Below, one piece after another: positions 17,298 to 24,411 of a stretch of 28,071 nt of DNA. Source of the stretch: an uncultured Clostridia bacterium (GTDB lineage: Bacteria; Bacillota; Clostridia; Christensenellales; Borkfalkiaceae); NCBI GenBank assembly GCA_958419945.1, contig CATZIC010000026.1, positions 1 through 28,071 on the forward strand, in the 5' to 3' direction. Below the pieces are notes generated by a model that worked only from the letters and a program-made list of their open reading frames with translations, did not search any database and had not been told where the DNA came from. A program made the translations under genes and the position numbers. Position 1 is the first letter of the stretch. Every line of letters starts with the position of its first letter.

Positions 17298-18039
17298 GTG
17301 AAAGCCTCCTTGCAATTTTGCGTATAAGTTTCAATGCGGTTTCAAGTATTACGCTTAAAACAACAGCCGCAACCGTGTAGGCAAAAAGTGATGCGGTCTC
17401 TAAGTTCAGTTTTGCTATCTGCATAAGTACGCCTATGCTTTGAGAGGTCTGTGCAATGGCTTCTGCCGCAACGATAAGTTTAACGTTTAGAGAAATTGCG
17501 GAAATGGCGTCCGAGAACACCTTGTCGGAAACGTACGGAAGATAAAGTTTGCGTATGCGCATAAGGGTAGGAACCTTGTAGACGTCTGACATCTCGATTA
17601 AACTTTTGTCGCATGATTTTATCGCCGTCAAAACCGAACTGTACATGGTCGGAAATATTACCGCGGTCGCGACAATCATTGGCGTAACTTTAGAAGAAAA
17701 ACTTATAATGCAAAGAAAAATCACGCTCATGGTGGGCGTAGCCCTTACTATAACGATAATGGGATAAAACAGCCTTTCGAAAATTTTAGAAGCGTTTGCA
17801 AGTAGTGCAAGCAAAATTGCCAGAACGAAAGCAATGGAAAAACTTACGACCGTACGAACAAGGCTTCCTGCAAGCGAACGGTAAAACTTACCGTCCCCGA
17901 AAACCTTTATCATTTCCTTTAACGTGTCGACGGGCGTCGGCAAAATAAGCCTGCTGTTTTGAATTATCGCCGCTATATACCAAACCGCGATCAGAATAAG
18001 CACGGTTATTATAGGACTGTATTTTTGAAAGGTCTTCAC
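17281..18039 (-). CDS. ABC transporter permease (NitT/TauT type)
   Basis: A 252-residue inner-membrane protein with about six hydrophobic segments. It has the early LILPTPVDTL block typical of SsuC/TauC/ThiX permeases and a cytoplasmic loop SLIEMSDVYKVPTLMRIRKLYLPY, the EAA-type coupling helix. The GTG start has GGAGGG seven bases upstream. It lies between the binding-protein gene, separated by a stable hairpin, and the overlapping ATPase gene. Confidence 0.92.
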   Translation of the reverse strand: MKTFQKYSPIITVLILIAVWYIAAIIQNSRLILPTPVDTLKEMIKVFGDGKFYRSLAGSLVRTVVSFSIAFVLAILLALLANASKIFERLFYPIIVIVRATPTMSVIFLCIISFSSKVTPMIVATAVIFPTMYSSVLTAIKSCDKSLIEMSDVYKVPTLMRIRKLYLPYVSDKVFSDAISAISLNVKLIVAAEAIAQTSQSIGVLMQIAKLNLETASLFAYTVAAVVLSVILETALKLIRKIARRLSRAKTH

Positions 18040-18074
18040 TTTTTAACCCTCCGTGTGTAATTAGTTTCATGCCG

Positions 18075-18120
18075 CAGATAAAGCGTGTTTTGCCGATTAG
18101 GGAGAAACACGCTTTCTGCA
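18075..18120 (-). terminator. Stable hairpin between the binding-protein and permease genes
   Basis: GCAGA (18075-18079) and AAGCGTGTTT pair with AAACACGCTT and TCTGC, giving about 15 base pairs. There is no T tract, so it is more likely a 3' stabiliser or partial attenuator, raising the binding protein above its membrane partners. Confidence 0.65.
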
Positions 18121-18156
18121 TTTTACAAATATTATTATTCCTGTCGACAAATGTCT

Positions 18157-19158
18157 TTACGCAAATTTATAGTATAGGTCTGCCGTAGGAATCTTTCCGC
18201 CGATAAAGGTTTTGTCGTAAGCCATTACTTCGTTAAAGTAGGCTTCGAGTTTACTTTGAATTTCCTCGGCTTTTTGGTTTTTAAGGTTGCACCTTGTCAA
18301 AACTTCAGAGTTAAAGTCCACTTTAAGGGAACTGCCGTTGTCCATAAGGGTTTGCTTAACGTTTGCAGCGTCTTTGAAAACGTATTCGAGGTTGTGGTCG
18401 AGCTTTTCCCAAAGCGCGTTGACAAACTGCTTGTCGTTATAAACGCTTTTACCCAAAACAACGCCTGCCTGCGTGAAAGAATCAGCGCCTACAAGTTCGT
18501 TCCAAACGCTTTGGAGATCCATAACGATACTTGCCTGCAAGGCTTTGACTGCGTTGCTAACCGCAGGTTCACCCATTACGCCGTAGTCGGCTTTGCCGGT
18601 TTTTAAAAGTGCGATTACCTCGGAAGCGTCCGCGCAGTAACGAAGCGCTACTTTGCCGTCGATTGCGGTTTCCGATTCTTCATAAGGAACGTTGTTTTTG
18701 TCGAGAATTAGTTTTGTCGTAATGTCGGGCGTGCCGCCTCTTCCGATATTTAAAAGCACTTTGCCTTTCAAATCTTCAACCCCGTTTTCTAACGGAGTTT
18801 TGCCTACCATATATAATACGCCGAAGATATTGACGGACAAAAGTTTTATATCCGCACCGTTGTTATAAAGTTTTGCGGCAACGTTGGTGGGCATAACCGC
18901 CACGTCTGCTTCGCCTGTCAAAACCGAAGTACCGATGTTAGCTGCACCTGCAAGAATTTTGTATTCTACGGGGTGACCGTCAAGTTCTTTTACGTTTTTC
19001 AAAAGTTCGTAAACTGCAAGAACGGGTGCGCCGTCCGGCATAGCGATGGTAACCTTTTCTTTAGGCTCGTCGTTACCTGAATTAGGTTTACAACCCGCAA
19101 AAGCAAGAAGAGAAATCGAAAGGGTTAAAGCAAGCATAAATGCAAACAATTTTTTCAT
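18157..19158 (-). CDS. ABC transporter substrate-binding lipoprotein
   Basis: A 333-residue extracytoplasmic ligand-binding protein. The signal peptide ends in lipobox LAFAGC (Cys23). The mature protein resembles NMT1/SsuA-type binding proteins: IAMPDGAPVLAVYELLKN, GEADVAVMPTNVAAKLYNNG, LLNIGRGGTPDITTKLIL and ADYGVMGEPAV. It is followed by permease and ATPase genes, so it delivers the substrate to that importer. The ligand is unknown. The start has AAGAGG. About 150 bases of leader (19159-19305) show no riboswitch I recognise; TTAGC/GCTAA at 19269-19289 is a small palindrome. Confidence 0.93.
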   Translation of the reverse strand: MKKLFAFMLALTLSISLLAFAGCKPNSGNDEPKEKVTIAMPDGAPVLAVYELLKNVKELDGHPVEYKILAGAANIGTSVLTGEADVAVMPTNVAAKLYNNGADIKLLSVNIFGVLYMVGKTPLENGVEDLKGKVLLNIGRGGTPDITTKLILDKNNVPYEESETAIDGKVALRYCADASEVIALLKTGKADYGVMGEPAVSNAVKALQASIVMDLQSVWNELVGADSFTQAGVVLGKSVYNDKQFVNALWEKLDHNLEYVFKDAANVKQTLMDNGSSLKVDFNSEVLTRCNLKNQKAEEIQSKLEAYFNEVMAYDKTFIGGKIPTADLYYKFA

Positions 19159-19305
19159 AAAAACACCTCTTAAATCTTAAATCCGAATGACGAAAATTTT
19201 TAAAGTTAAGATTTCGCTTTTAGTATTGTGCGTAACAACCACTGCGGCTATCCCCTTTAATAAATCCATTAGCGTTTTTCATATGCTAAAATAAATGTTA
19301 AATGG

Positions 19306-19343
19306 GAAAAAGTAGGCCTATAAGACTGTTATCGACAAATTTT
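19306..19343 (+). repeat. R1 dispersed repeat, copy 10
   Basis: GAAAAAGT, then AGGCCTATAAGACTGTTATC, then GACAAATTTTT. It lies 50 bases after the stop of the hydrogenase regulator (minus strand), upstream of the ABC operon. Confidence 0.8.
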
Positions 19344-19392
19344 TACAGCACAAGATCACACCGTGCGTTTTTTTGGAAGCAGAAAAACCTGG

Positions 19393-19638
19393 TTATTCCG
19401 CATCGGTAACGGCACACTTGACTTTAACGTTATTCAGTCTGCCAAGTTTACCGGTAAGTGCGGAAATCTCCTCGTTCGTACCCTTCACGATAACGGAAAT
19501 TACGTTAATTTCGCTTTCGTGGTTGGGAATGCCCATTCTTCCTAAAATGATGTGCGAATACGAGGACAGAAGTTCCTGCACCTTCATTGCGATGGCTTTG
19601 TCTTTTTCAATTACGATTCCTATTACACCGATTTTCAT
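19393..19638 (-). CDS. TM1266-type iron-only hydrogenase system regulator
   Basis: An 81-residue protein matching the small ferredoxin-fold/ACT-like TM1266 family, found with [FeFe]-hydrogenase maturation genes in anaerobes. Matching blocks are GVIGIVIEK, SHIILGRMGIPNHESEINVIS and GTNEEISALTGKLGRLNNVKV. A regulatory role is the usual annotation, but the mechanism is unknown. No hydrogenase genes lie in the window. The start has AGAGAGG. It is preceded by a 190-base leader with its own promoter and a terminator (19655-19688) just before the ribosome binding site, suggesting attenuation control. Confidence 0.9.
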   Translation of the reverse strand: MKIGVIGIVIEKDKAIAMKVQELLSSYSHIILGRMGIPNHESEINVISVIVKGTNEEISALTGKLGRLNNVKVKCAVTDAE

Positions 19639-19654
19639 AAATACCTCTCTGCCA

Positions 19655-19688
19655 ATAAAAAAGCCGCCCCTTAAAAGAGCGGTTAAAC
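19655..19688 (-). terminator. Intrinsic terminator in the hydrogenase-regulator leader
   Basis: On the minus strand CCGCTC, TTTTAA, GGGGCGG then CTTTTTTA. It ends about 10 bases before the ribosome binding site of the 19393-19638 gene. Confidence 0.75.
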
Positions 19689-19843
19689 GGCAACTTGAAA
19701 ACCTTTTGCCAAAAGTTTCTTAGTCCGGCGCAAAAGGTCAAAAGCCAAGAGGTTTTTGTGCGGCGGAATAACAAAGAAAGGCAATTTAAAAGCCGAAAAA
19801 CTTACTCTCCGAAAAAAATCATCAATTCAGTTATTATTTCGTT
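19655..19843 (-). ncRNA. Attenuator-like leader RNA of the hydrogenase regulator gene
   Basis: The promoter at 19850-19878 puts the start near 19843. Helix A pairs 19759-19767 with 19724-19732 (one C-C mismatch) and encloses a small hairpin (CAAAAACC/GGCTTTTG). Helix B pairs 19730-19738 with 19701-19709 (ACCTTTTGC/GCAAAAGGT, 9 bp, perfect) and shares three bases with A, so the two compete. GGCAA and TTGCC near 19690-19710 give a further alternative. The leader ends in an intrinsic terminator followed by the ribosome binding site. It could be a riboswitch, a protein-binding attenuator or a separate small RNA. I matched no known class. Confidence 0.55.
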
Positions 19844-19849
19844 ACTATC

Positions 19850-19878
19850 ATTATACAGTAACCAAAATAATTTGGCAA
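19850..19878 (-). promoter_or_regulatory. Promoter of the hydrogenase-regulator leader
   Basis: On the minus strand TTGCCA, 17 bp, TATAAT. Confidence 0.8.
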
Positions 19879-19940
19879 CTATTTTAACACAAAAAATTTT
19901 TTCACACTTGTTAAACCTTTTATAATTACTGCGCTTATAT

Positions 19941-19971
19941 TAAAAAAGTGGGCCTATAAGCCCGTTATCGA
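19941..19971 (+). repeat. R1 dispersed repeat, copy 11
   Basis: TAAAAAAGT, then GGGCCTATAAGCCCGTTATC, then GA. This is the copy nearest to consensus. It lies in the divergent spacer before fba, so unlike the others it is not next to a stop codon. Fragments CGATAACGAGCC (20058) and ATAACGGGC (20092) nearby may be decayed copies. Confidence 0.85.
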
Positions 19972-20124
19972 CTGCTTTTCGCTTATCACAATTTTTCCGC
20001 AATGTCTTTCGTCCGCCTATCGCCTTTTCTCAAAACAGATAATTTTATTTTCGAAGCGATAACGAGCCGCACGACAAAGCGGAAATTATTATAACGGGCA
20101 AACTCAAAAAAACGCTTAAAAAAT

Positions 20125-20153
20125 TTGCATTGCGGCATAAATTGTTGTATAAT
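20125..20153 (+). promoter_or_regulatory. fba promoter
   Basis: TTGCAT, 17 bp, TATAAT, ending 32 bases before the fba ATG. Confidence 0.8.
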
Positions 20154-20185
20154 TAAGAAAAATAAATTCTACGGAGGGCAAAATT

Positions 20186-21166
20186 ATGCCATTAGTTAAT
20201 TCCAAAAAGATGTTTGAAGCCGCATATAAGGGTGGTTTCGCAATAGGCGCGTTCAACGTCAACAACATGGAAATCGTTCAGGCGATCACCGAAGCTTGCA
20301 AGGAAGAAAACGCTCCCGTAATTTTACAGGTATCCAAGGGTGCAAGAGCGTACGCTAACCACACTTACCTTGTAAAACTTGTAGAAGCGGCTGCAATCGA
20401 ATGCCCGAATATTCCTATCGTTTTACACCTTGACCACGGTCCTGACTTTGAAACCTGCAAAGCTTGTATCGACGGCGGTTTTACTTCCGTAATGATAGAC
20501 GGTTCTTCCCTTCCCTTTGAAGAAAACGTTGCGCTTACCAAAAAGGTTTGCGAATACGCACACGCACATAATCCTTACGTAACCGTTGAAGGCGAGCTCG
20601 GCACACTTTCCGGTATCGAGGACGAAGTTTCGCACGCAGTAGGTTCTTATACCCGCCCCGAAGAAGTTATCGAGTTCGTTGAAAAGACGGGCGTTGACTC
20701 TTTGGCAATCGCAATCGGAACTTCCCACGGCGCATATAAGTTTACACCGGAACAGTGCACACTTAACGAACAAGGTATTTTGGTACCCCCTGCACTTCGT
20801 TTCGATATTTTGGAAGCGGTTTCCGAAAAACTTCCTAACTTCCCCATCGTTTTACACGGTTCTTCTTCCGTTCCTCAGGATTACGTTAAGATGATCAACG
20901 AAAACGGCGGAAAGATGCCCAACGCTATCGGCGTACCCGAAGAACAACTTCGTGAAGCGGCTAAACTTTCCGTTTGCAAGATTAATATCGACTCCGATTT
21001 GCGTCTTGCTATGACCGGCACCATTCGTAAATTCTTTAACGAACAGCCTTCTAAGTTTGACCCGAGAGAATATCTTAAACCCGCCCGTGCAAACATTAAA
21101 GAACTTGTTCGCCACAAACTTAAAGACGTTTTGGGCTGTGCCGGCAAAGCCGACCTTTGCAAATAA
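20186..21166 (+). CDS. fba: Class II fructose-1,6-bisphosphate aldolase
   Basis: Cleaves fructose-1,6-bisphosphate to dihydroxyacetone phosphate and glyceraldehyde-3-phosphate in glycolysis; zinc dependent. At 326 residues it is slightly longer than usual. Catalytic and metal motifs are HLDHG (Asp83, His84), EGELG, a zinc His in GTSHGAYKF near 180, and LHGSSSV near 223. The start has GGAGGG and a strong promoter. Monocistronic, with its own terminator. Codon use is visibly more biased (TTC, AAC, GAA, CTT) than in neighbours, as expected for high expression. Confidence 0.96.
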   Translation: MPLVNSKKMFEAAYKGGFAIGAFNVNNMEIVQAITEACKEENAPVILQVSKGARAYANHTYLVKLVEAAAIECPNIPIVLHLDHGPDFETCKACIDGGFTSVMIDGSSLPFEENVALTKKVCEYAHAHNPYVTVEGELGTLSGIEDEVSHAVGSYTRPEEVIEFVEKTGVDSLAIAIGTSHGAYKFTPEQCTLNEQGILVPPALRFDILEAVSEKLPNFPIVLHGSSSVPQDYVKMINENGGKMPNAIGVPEEQLREAAKLSVCKINIDSDLRLAMTGTIRKFFNEQPSKFDPREYLKPARANIKELVRHKLKDVLGCAGKADLCK

Positions 21167-21222
21167 TTTTTGCAATAGATTTTAATAGCCAAGCTATTAC
21201 CTTTTAAAATTAACAAAAAATC

Positions 21223-21259
21223 CGCACCATTTTGCGCTTGCATTTCGGTGCGTTTTTTT
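21223..21259 (+). terminator. fba terminator
   Basis: CGCACC (21223-21228) pairs with GGTGCG (21247-21252), then TTTTTTT. Confidence 0.85.
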
Positions 21260-21273
21260 GTTGCATTTATGAT

Positions 21274-21310
21274 AAAAAGTGTGGCTATAAGCCTGTTATC
21301 GTGAATTTTT
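21274..21310 (+). repeat. R1 dispersed repeat, copy 12
   Basis: ATAAAAAGT, then GTGGCTATAAGCCTGTTATC, then GTGAATTTTT. It lies five bases beyond the stop of the sensor kinase gene (minus strand) and gives a terminator-like hairpin plus ACTTTTTA on that strand. It is the last R1 copy in the window. Confidence 0.85.
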
Positions 21311-21314
21311 AGGG

Positions 21315-23165
21315 TTATGCAAGGTTAAGAGTTACGGTGAATACGGTCTTGCCGTTTTCACGGGAATAAACGAGGTCTCCGCCCATGGACAGCATATGCT
21401 GACGGCAGATATATAGGCCGAGACCCAAGTTGTCGCCATCGCTACTTACTGAATAATACGGCAGGAAGATTTCCCTTTCTCCTTGTACGCCGATGCCGTC
21501 GTCGGTAACGGTTATTTTGCAACCACCGTTACTTTTTGCGGCGGAAACGGTAATATTTTTGCACTTGGAATGTTCGACGGCGTTAAAGACTAGGTTGTCC
21601 AAAACAGAGCACAAAATACTTTTTTTGGCGTATACCGCGATTTTTGGCGCAAAGCATTTAAGGGTGATGCCGTTAGCCTCGCAGTCGGGTGCAAGACGGC
21701 TGAAAATGTCTTCTGCGATTTCATCGGTGTAAACGGTTTCGCTGGATTCCGCCGCAAAGTTCATTTTTGCAAACTTTTGAAGTTCGGAAAAATCGCTCTG
21801 CAAAGCGTTGAGTTTGCCGTCTATTATATCGAGCGCCTTTACGTTTTCCAAGTTTTCTTCGTTTTTACGGATTTCTGCCACGAAATGTTTGATGCCGGAA
21901 AGCGGTTTTTTCATATCGTGGGAAAGGTAGCGCAAAAGTTTATCCCTTTCGCTTATAATGGATTGTAGTTCCACGGTCTGCCTTGCCACTTCGGATTTTA
22001 AGTTATTGGTCAGGTAGACGTTTCGCCTTTCAAGGCTTGCGAAAAAGCCGAACGCAGAAAAGGCGGTAAAGCACAAAATAAGCACTGCAAGCCAGATTAC
22101 GGGGCTATGAAAAACGGGTGTTTCAAACGGAAGCACAAGATAATCTATCCCCAAAACGATCACAATCGGCGGGGCGACGAGAAATTCGATTTTGCGTTTA
22201 CTGAGAGCGTATAGCAATGACAGCGTAGCAGCGGCTACTATAATACCGACAAACACTGGCACGCAAGCGGTGATTGCAAGCGGTGCAGCAGTTTCGTAAT
22301 AGGTAAGCAGTTTAAACAAGCCAAAGCCAGCGACCCCTAAGGCCAAAGCCGCTTGCGGGATTGCAAACAGGGATTTTTTAAGACAGCACGCAAAAGCCAG
22401 CACGGCAAACACAAGCGCTGCGGCAAGTGAAATTGCCATAAGAAGAGCTCTATCCAGCGACAAAATCTCGTTTATGGCGTTTTCGGAACCAATCATCGGC
22501 ACTCCGTCAAAACCCGCCCTTTCACCACTGCTTTCGTAATGCACTGTAACGACCGACGCACGCTTGTTAAAGGAGTTTACCAACGCCTCCCTTCTCGAAT
22601 AAAAGGTTATATCTACAAGTAGTGGTTCGGCGCCGTCTTGGTGAAATTGGTTATAGTCCACCTTTTCGCAGTAGTCGATAAAGTTGTAATCCTCGATTGC
22701 ACCGACCGTTGCGACGAGTTTTGTGTTTACGTAGACGGTGCATGCGGAAAAGCAAGGTGGCAAATATAGTGTAAAGTGCCAATTTTTATCGTCGCCAAGG
22801 TAAGGCGTGAGCGGTACTTTATTTTTTACAAAATTATCGTCTTCGGGGTTAAGATTATAAAAAACGAACTGGTAACTTCCCCTTTTTGCAATATTTTTTT
22901 GGATAGTTATATCCGTTTCCGTTCCGCTGATTTTTTCCCTATCCGGTATTACGAATTCGTCTGGAGAGTAATAGGCATACTTTAACGTGTTTTTTTGTTG
23001 AAGATCGGAAATACAAACGCCGTAGACTTCATTACCATCTCCATCTGTCATGGTAATTTTATCAGGCACCGGTGGATTTTTAGCGCCGAACACAAGCACA
23101 AGCGTAAGTATTATCGAAAAAAGCAGTGCGCCGACGGGAACGGCAATTTCGAAAATTCGTTTCAT
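21315..23165 (-). CDS. Membrane sensor histidine kinase
   Basis: A 616-residue two-component sensor. One N-terminal membrane segment (about 8-28) is followed by a roughly 200-residue extracytoplasmic region. Several consecutive hydrophobic segments (about 236-385) come next, an arrangement recalling 7TMR-DISM-type receptors. The cytoplasmic part has a short coiled coil, then the H-box SHDMKKPLSGIKHF with the phosphorylated His near 416. The ATPase domain has N-box DNLVFNAVEHS near 525, DDGIGV near 555 and LGLGLYI near 590. Its ATG overlaps by four bases (ATGA) the stop of a response-regulator remnant, so it was once in an RR-HK operon; now no intact partner is adjacent. The signal is unknown. 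Confidence 0.9.
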   Translation of the reverse strand: MKRIFEIAVPVGALLFSIILTLVLVFGAKNPPVPDKITMTDGDGNEVYGVCISDLQQKNTLKYAYYSPDEFVIPDREKISGTETDITIQKNIAKRGSYQFVFYNLNPEDDNFVKNKVPLTPYLGDDKNWHFTLYLPPCFSACTVYVNTKLVATVGAIEDYNFIDYCEKVDYNQFHQDGAEPLLVDITFYSRREALVNSFNKRASVVTVHYESSGERAGFDGVPMIGSENAINEILSLDRALLMAISLAAALVFAVLAFACCLKKSLFAIPQAALALGVAGFGLFKLLTYYETAAPLAITACVPVFVGIIVAAATLSLLYALSKRKIEFLVAPPIVIVLGIDYLVLPFETPVFHSPVIWLAVLILCFTAFSAFGFFASLERRNVYLTNNLKSEVARQTVELQSIISERDKLLRYLSHDMKKPLSGIKHFVAEIRKNEENLENVKALDIIDGKLNALQSDFSELQKFAKMNFAAESSETVYTDEIAEDIFSRLAPDCEANGITLKCFAPKIAVYAKKSILCSVLDNLVFNAVEHSKCKNITVSAAKSNGGCKITVTDDGIGVQGEREIFLPYYSVSSDGDNLGLGLYICRQHMLSMGGDLVYSRENGKTVFTVTLNLA

Positions 23166-23290
23166 AACTTTCCCCCTTTCATAAAGGCGTAACCTTTGCC
23201 GAACTCGGTTAAAATCATATTTTTGCCGGTTGCAGCGAGCAGTTTTTGCCTTAGGTTCGAGAATCGTATGCCTTTTGGGTGCTCGTCGGA
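23162..23290 (-). pseudogene. C-terminal remnant of an OmpR-type response regulator
   Basis: In the frame ending with the TGA at 23162-23164, the last 30-40 codons read IRFSNLRQKLLAATGKNM and then ILTEFGKGYAFMKGGKL. This has the pattern of the final helix and wing of an OmpR/PhoB winged-helix domain (LRxKL followed by GKGYxF). The receiver domain and most of the DNA-binding domain are absent: upstream the sequence becomes the radical SAM gene in another frame. The exact left border lies between about 23254 and 23290. Confidence 0.65.
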
Positions 23291-23841
23291 CAATATCTTC
23301 CTACGGCAAACACGTCAACACCGCAAGAGTCCGCAAGGTCAATGAGCGCAGGTATTTCGTGCATATTCGTTTTAGATACCGTACTCATTACGGCGCACCA
23401 CATACCCGAACGCTTTATCGTTTTTATCGCTTCGAGCGTAGTGCGGAAAGAGCCTTTTTTTCGGAACATATCGTGCGTTTGTTCCAAACCGTCCAAAGAC
23501 AGTTGATATTTTACACAGCCGCAATCTTTCATACGCTTGCAAACCTCGTCCGTCAAGTGGAACGGGTTGCCCATAATACAAAAACGAGTTCTGTCCGCCT
23601 TGAACATTTCGAGAAGTTCCCAAAAGTTCGGGTGCAGAATAGGGTCGCCGCCCGTCAGATATATGTAGGGCGTTCGTTCTATTTTATCGCAAAAATCTAT
23701 GATTTGAGCATAGGTACTTTTCAGCTCGGCAAGCGGCGTACTGACAAGGCACGGGTGTCCTTCCGAAAAAATATAGCAATGCTTACAGCGTTGGTCGCAT
23801 ACGTCGGTAATATGCCATTGTATTGCAAAATAGGGTTTCAT
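23251..23841 (-). CDS. Radical SAM peptide maturase of an ACGX-type system, C-terminally truncated
   Basis: 196 residues remain. The 4Fe-4S/SAM motif is CDQRCKHC (CX3CX2C, Cys15, 19, 22). TGGDP lies near residue 64, QLSLDGLEQTHD near 118 and the late strand VDVFAVGRYCPTS near 182. Radical SAM/SPASM maturases are usually about 350-400 residues; here the C-terminal auxiliary cluster domain is missing. The frame ends at KAYDSRT, immediately against a response-regulator remnant in another frame. The start has GGGAGG. An ACGX-repeat precursor lies upstream on the same strand, the gene pairing known for this family. Activity after truncation is doubtful. Confidence 0.8.
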   Translation of the reverse strand: MKPYFAIQWHITDVCDQRCKHCYIFSEGHPCLVSTPLAELKSTYAQIIDFCDKIERTPYIYLTGGDPILHPNFWELLEMFKADRTRFCIMGNPFHLTDEVCKRMKDCGCVKYQLSLDGLEQTHDMFRKKGSFRTTLEAIKTIKRSGMWCAVMSTVSKTNMHEIPALIDLADSCGVDVFAVGRYCPTSTQKAYDSRT

Positions 23842-23859
23842 ATTTCCTCCCGATAGTTA

Positions 23860-24046
23860 CGCTCACGAAATTATCACGCTATTATGCGCGCGATAATTTC
23901 CGTGATTTTCAGCGGCTCTGCCGCTCTGCCCACAATTTTTAAGGGCACACGATTATATAATTGTGGGCATTCACACCGCTGAGGTGCTTGCGCACAAATT
24001 GGGACGCGCTAACGCAAAAGCGTGGTTTTGCTTGCGCCGTTAATTA
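23860..24046 (-). other. Stem-loop-rich spacer between the ACGX precursor and the maturase
   Basis: On the minus strand GCCCACAATT pairs with AATTGTGGGC (23929-23969), AGCGGC with GCCGCT (23910-23924), and GAAATTATC with GATAATTTC just before the maturase. No frame with a ribosome binding site was seen. With the upstream terminator, it probably tunes the precursor-to-maturase ratio. Confidence 0.5.
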
Positions 24047-24082
24047 TCAAAAAATATACTTTCCGTAATTTCTTACGGAAAG
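24047..24082 (-). terminator. Terminator after the ACGX precursor
   Basis: CTTTCCGTAA/TTACGGAAAG stem (24059-24082), then TATATTTTTTG on the minus strand. It would let the precursor be made in excess over the maturase. Confidence 0.85.
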
Positions 24083-24096
24083 CATGCCCCTCGAAC

Positions 24097-24228
24097 TTAC
24101 TTGTCCGAAGTTCCGCAAGCAGGTGCGGGGTCTTTCGTTCCACAAGCAGGCGCAGGGTCTTTTGCACCACAAGCAGGTGCAGGGTCTTTCGTTCCGCAAG
24201 CCGAACCAACAAATTCATTTGCCGTCAT
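24097..24228 (-). CDS. ACGX-repeat RiPP precursor peptide
   Basis: 43 residues with a short leader, MTANEFVGS, then four ACGX blocks (ACGT, ACGA, ACGT, ACGT) joined by identical five-residue linkers KDPAP, ending SDK. Each repeat contributes one Cys, the likely target of the neighbouring radical SAM enzyme. ACGX-repeat peptides paired with a radical SAM/SPASM protein are an annotated but chemically little-studied RiPP type (established naming; product unknown to me). The ribosome binding site AAGGAGG is excellent, the promoter at 24277-24305 is good, and a strong terminator follows. The repeat units are nearly identical in DNA too, so copy number can change by slippage. Other frames here are shadows. 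Confidence 0.88.
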   Translation of the reverse strand: MTANEFVGSACGTKDPAPACGAKDPAPACGTKDPAPACGTSDK

Positions 24229-24250
24229 ACTCGTTTACCTCCTTACAGAT

Positions 24251-24272
24251 TTGTCAACCTTACGATTGACAA
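24251..24272. promoter_or_regulatory. Inverted repeat at the ACGX transcription start (possible operator)
   Basis: TTGTCAA, 8 bp, TTGACAA. It lies between the -10 box and the ribosome binding site of the precursor gene, where a repressor or an RNA hairpin could act. Confidence 0.45.
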
Positions 24273-24276
24273 CTAT

Positions 24277-24305
24277 ATTATAGTGAAAAATAAAATCGCT
24301 GTCCT
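24277..24305 (-). promoter_or_regulatory. ACGX precursor promoter
   Basis: On the minus strand AGGACA, 17 bp, TATAAT. The weak -35 next to a perfect -10 would suit an activated or repressed promoter. Confidence 0.6.
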
Positions 24306-24339
24306 AATTCTTACAAATCTATTAGTCTGTAATAAAAAG

Positions 24340-24375
24340 GTAACCATAATACTTTCTTTTTGAAAGTAACCATAA
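24340..24375. promoter_or_regulatory. Candidate HxlR operator between hxlR and the ACGX gene
   Basis: GTAACCATAA occurs twice directly (24340-24349 and 24366-24375), 26 bases apart. The palindrome TACTTTC/GAAAGTA (24350-24368) lies between and partly within them. It sits between the divergent promoters, where an autoregulated HxlR protein could control both. Confidence 0.45.
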
Positions 24376-24382
24376 ATTTTGA

Positions 24383-24411
24383 TTGCAATATCCGATTTTT
24401 TATGCTATACT
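24383..24411 (+). promoter_or_regulatory. hxlR promoter
   Basis: TTGCAA, 17 bp, TATACT, 24 bases before the ATG. Confidence 0.75.

Noticed and set aside
19159..19305. TPP riboswitch before the ABC importer, expected if it carried thiamin precursors
   Set aside because: The conserved CUGAGA and related elements are absent, so a thiamin role is not supported.
19695..19925. 76-residue plus-strand frame
   Set aside because: It is antisense to the structured leader RNA and its promoter, is AT-rich, and has no ribosome binding site or protein-like pattern.
24009..24218. 69-residue minus-strand frame and three plus-strand frames over the ACGX gene
   Set aside because: They are shadows produced by the Cys-repeat DNA; only the 43-residue frame has a Shine-Dalgarno and family resemblance.
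24097..24228. CRISPR-like array suggested by the regular 27-base repeats
   Set aside because: The spacers are not unique; the whole is a coding tandem repeat translating to ACGX-KDPAP.
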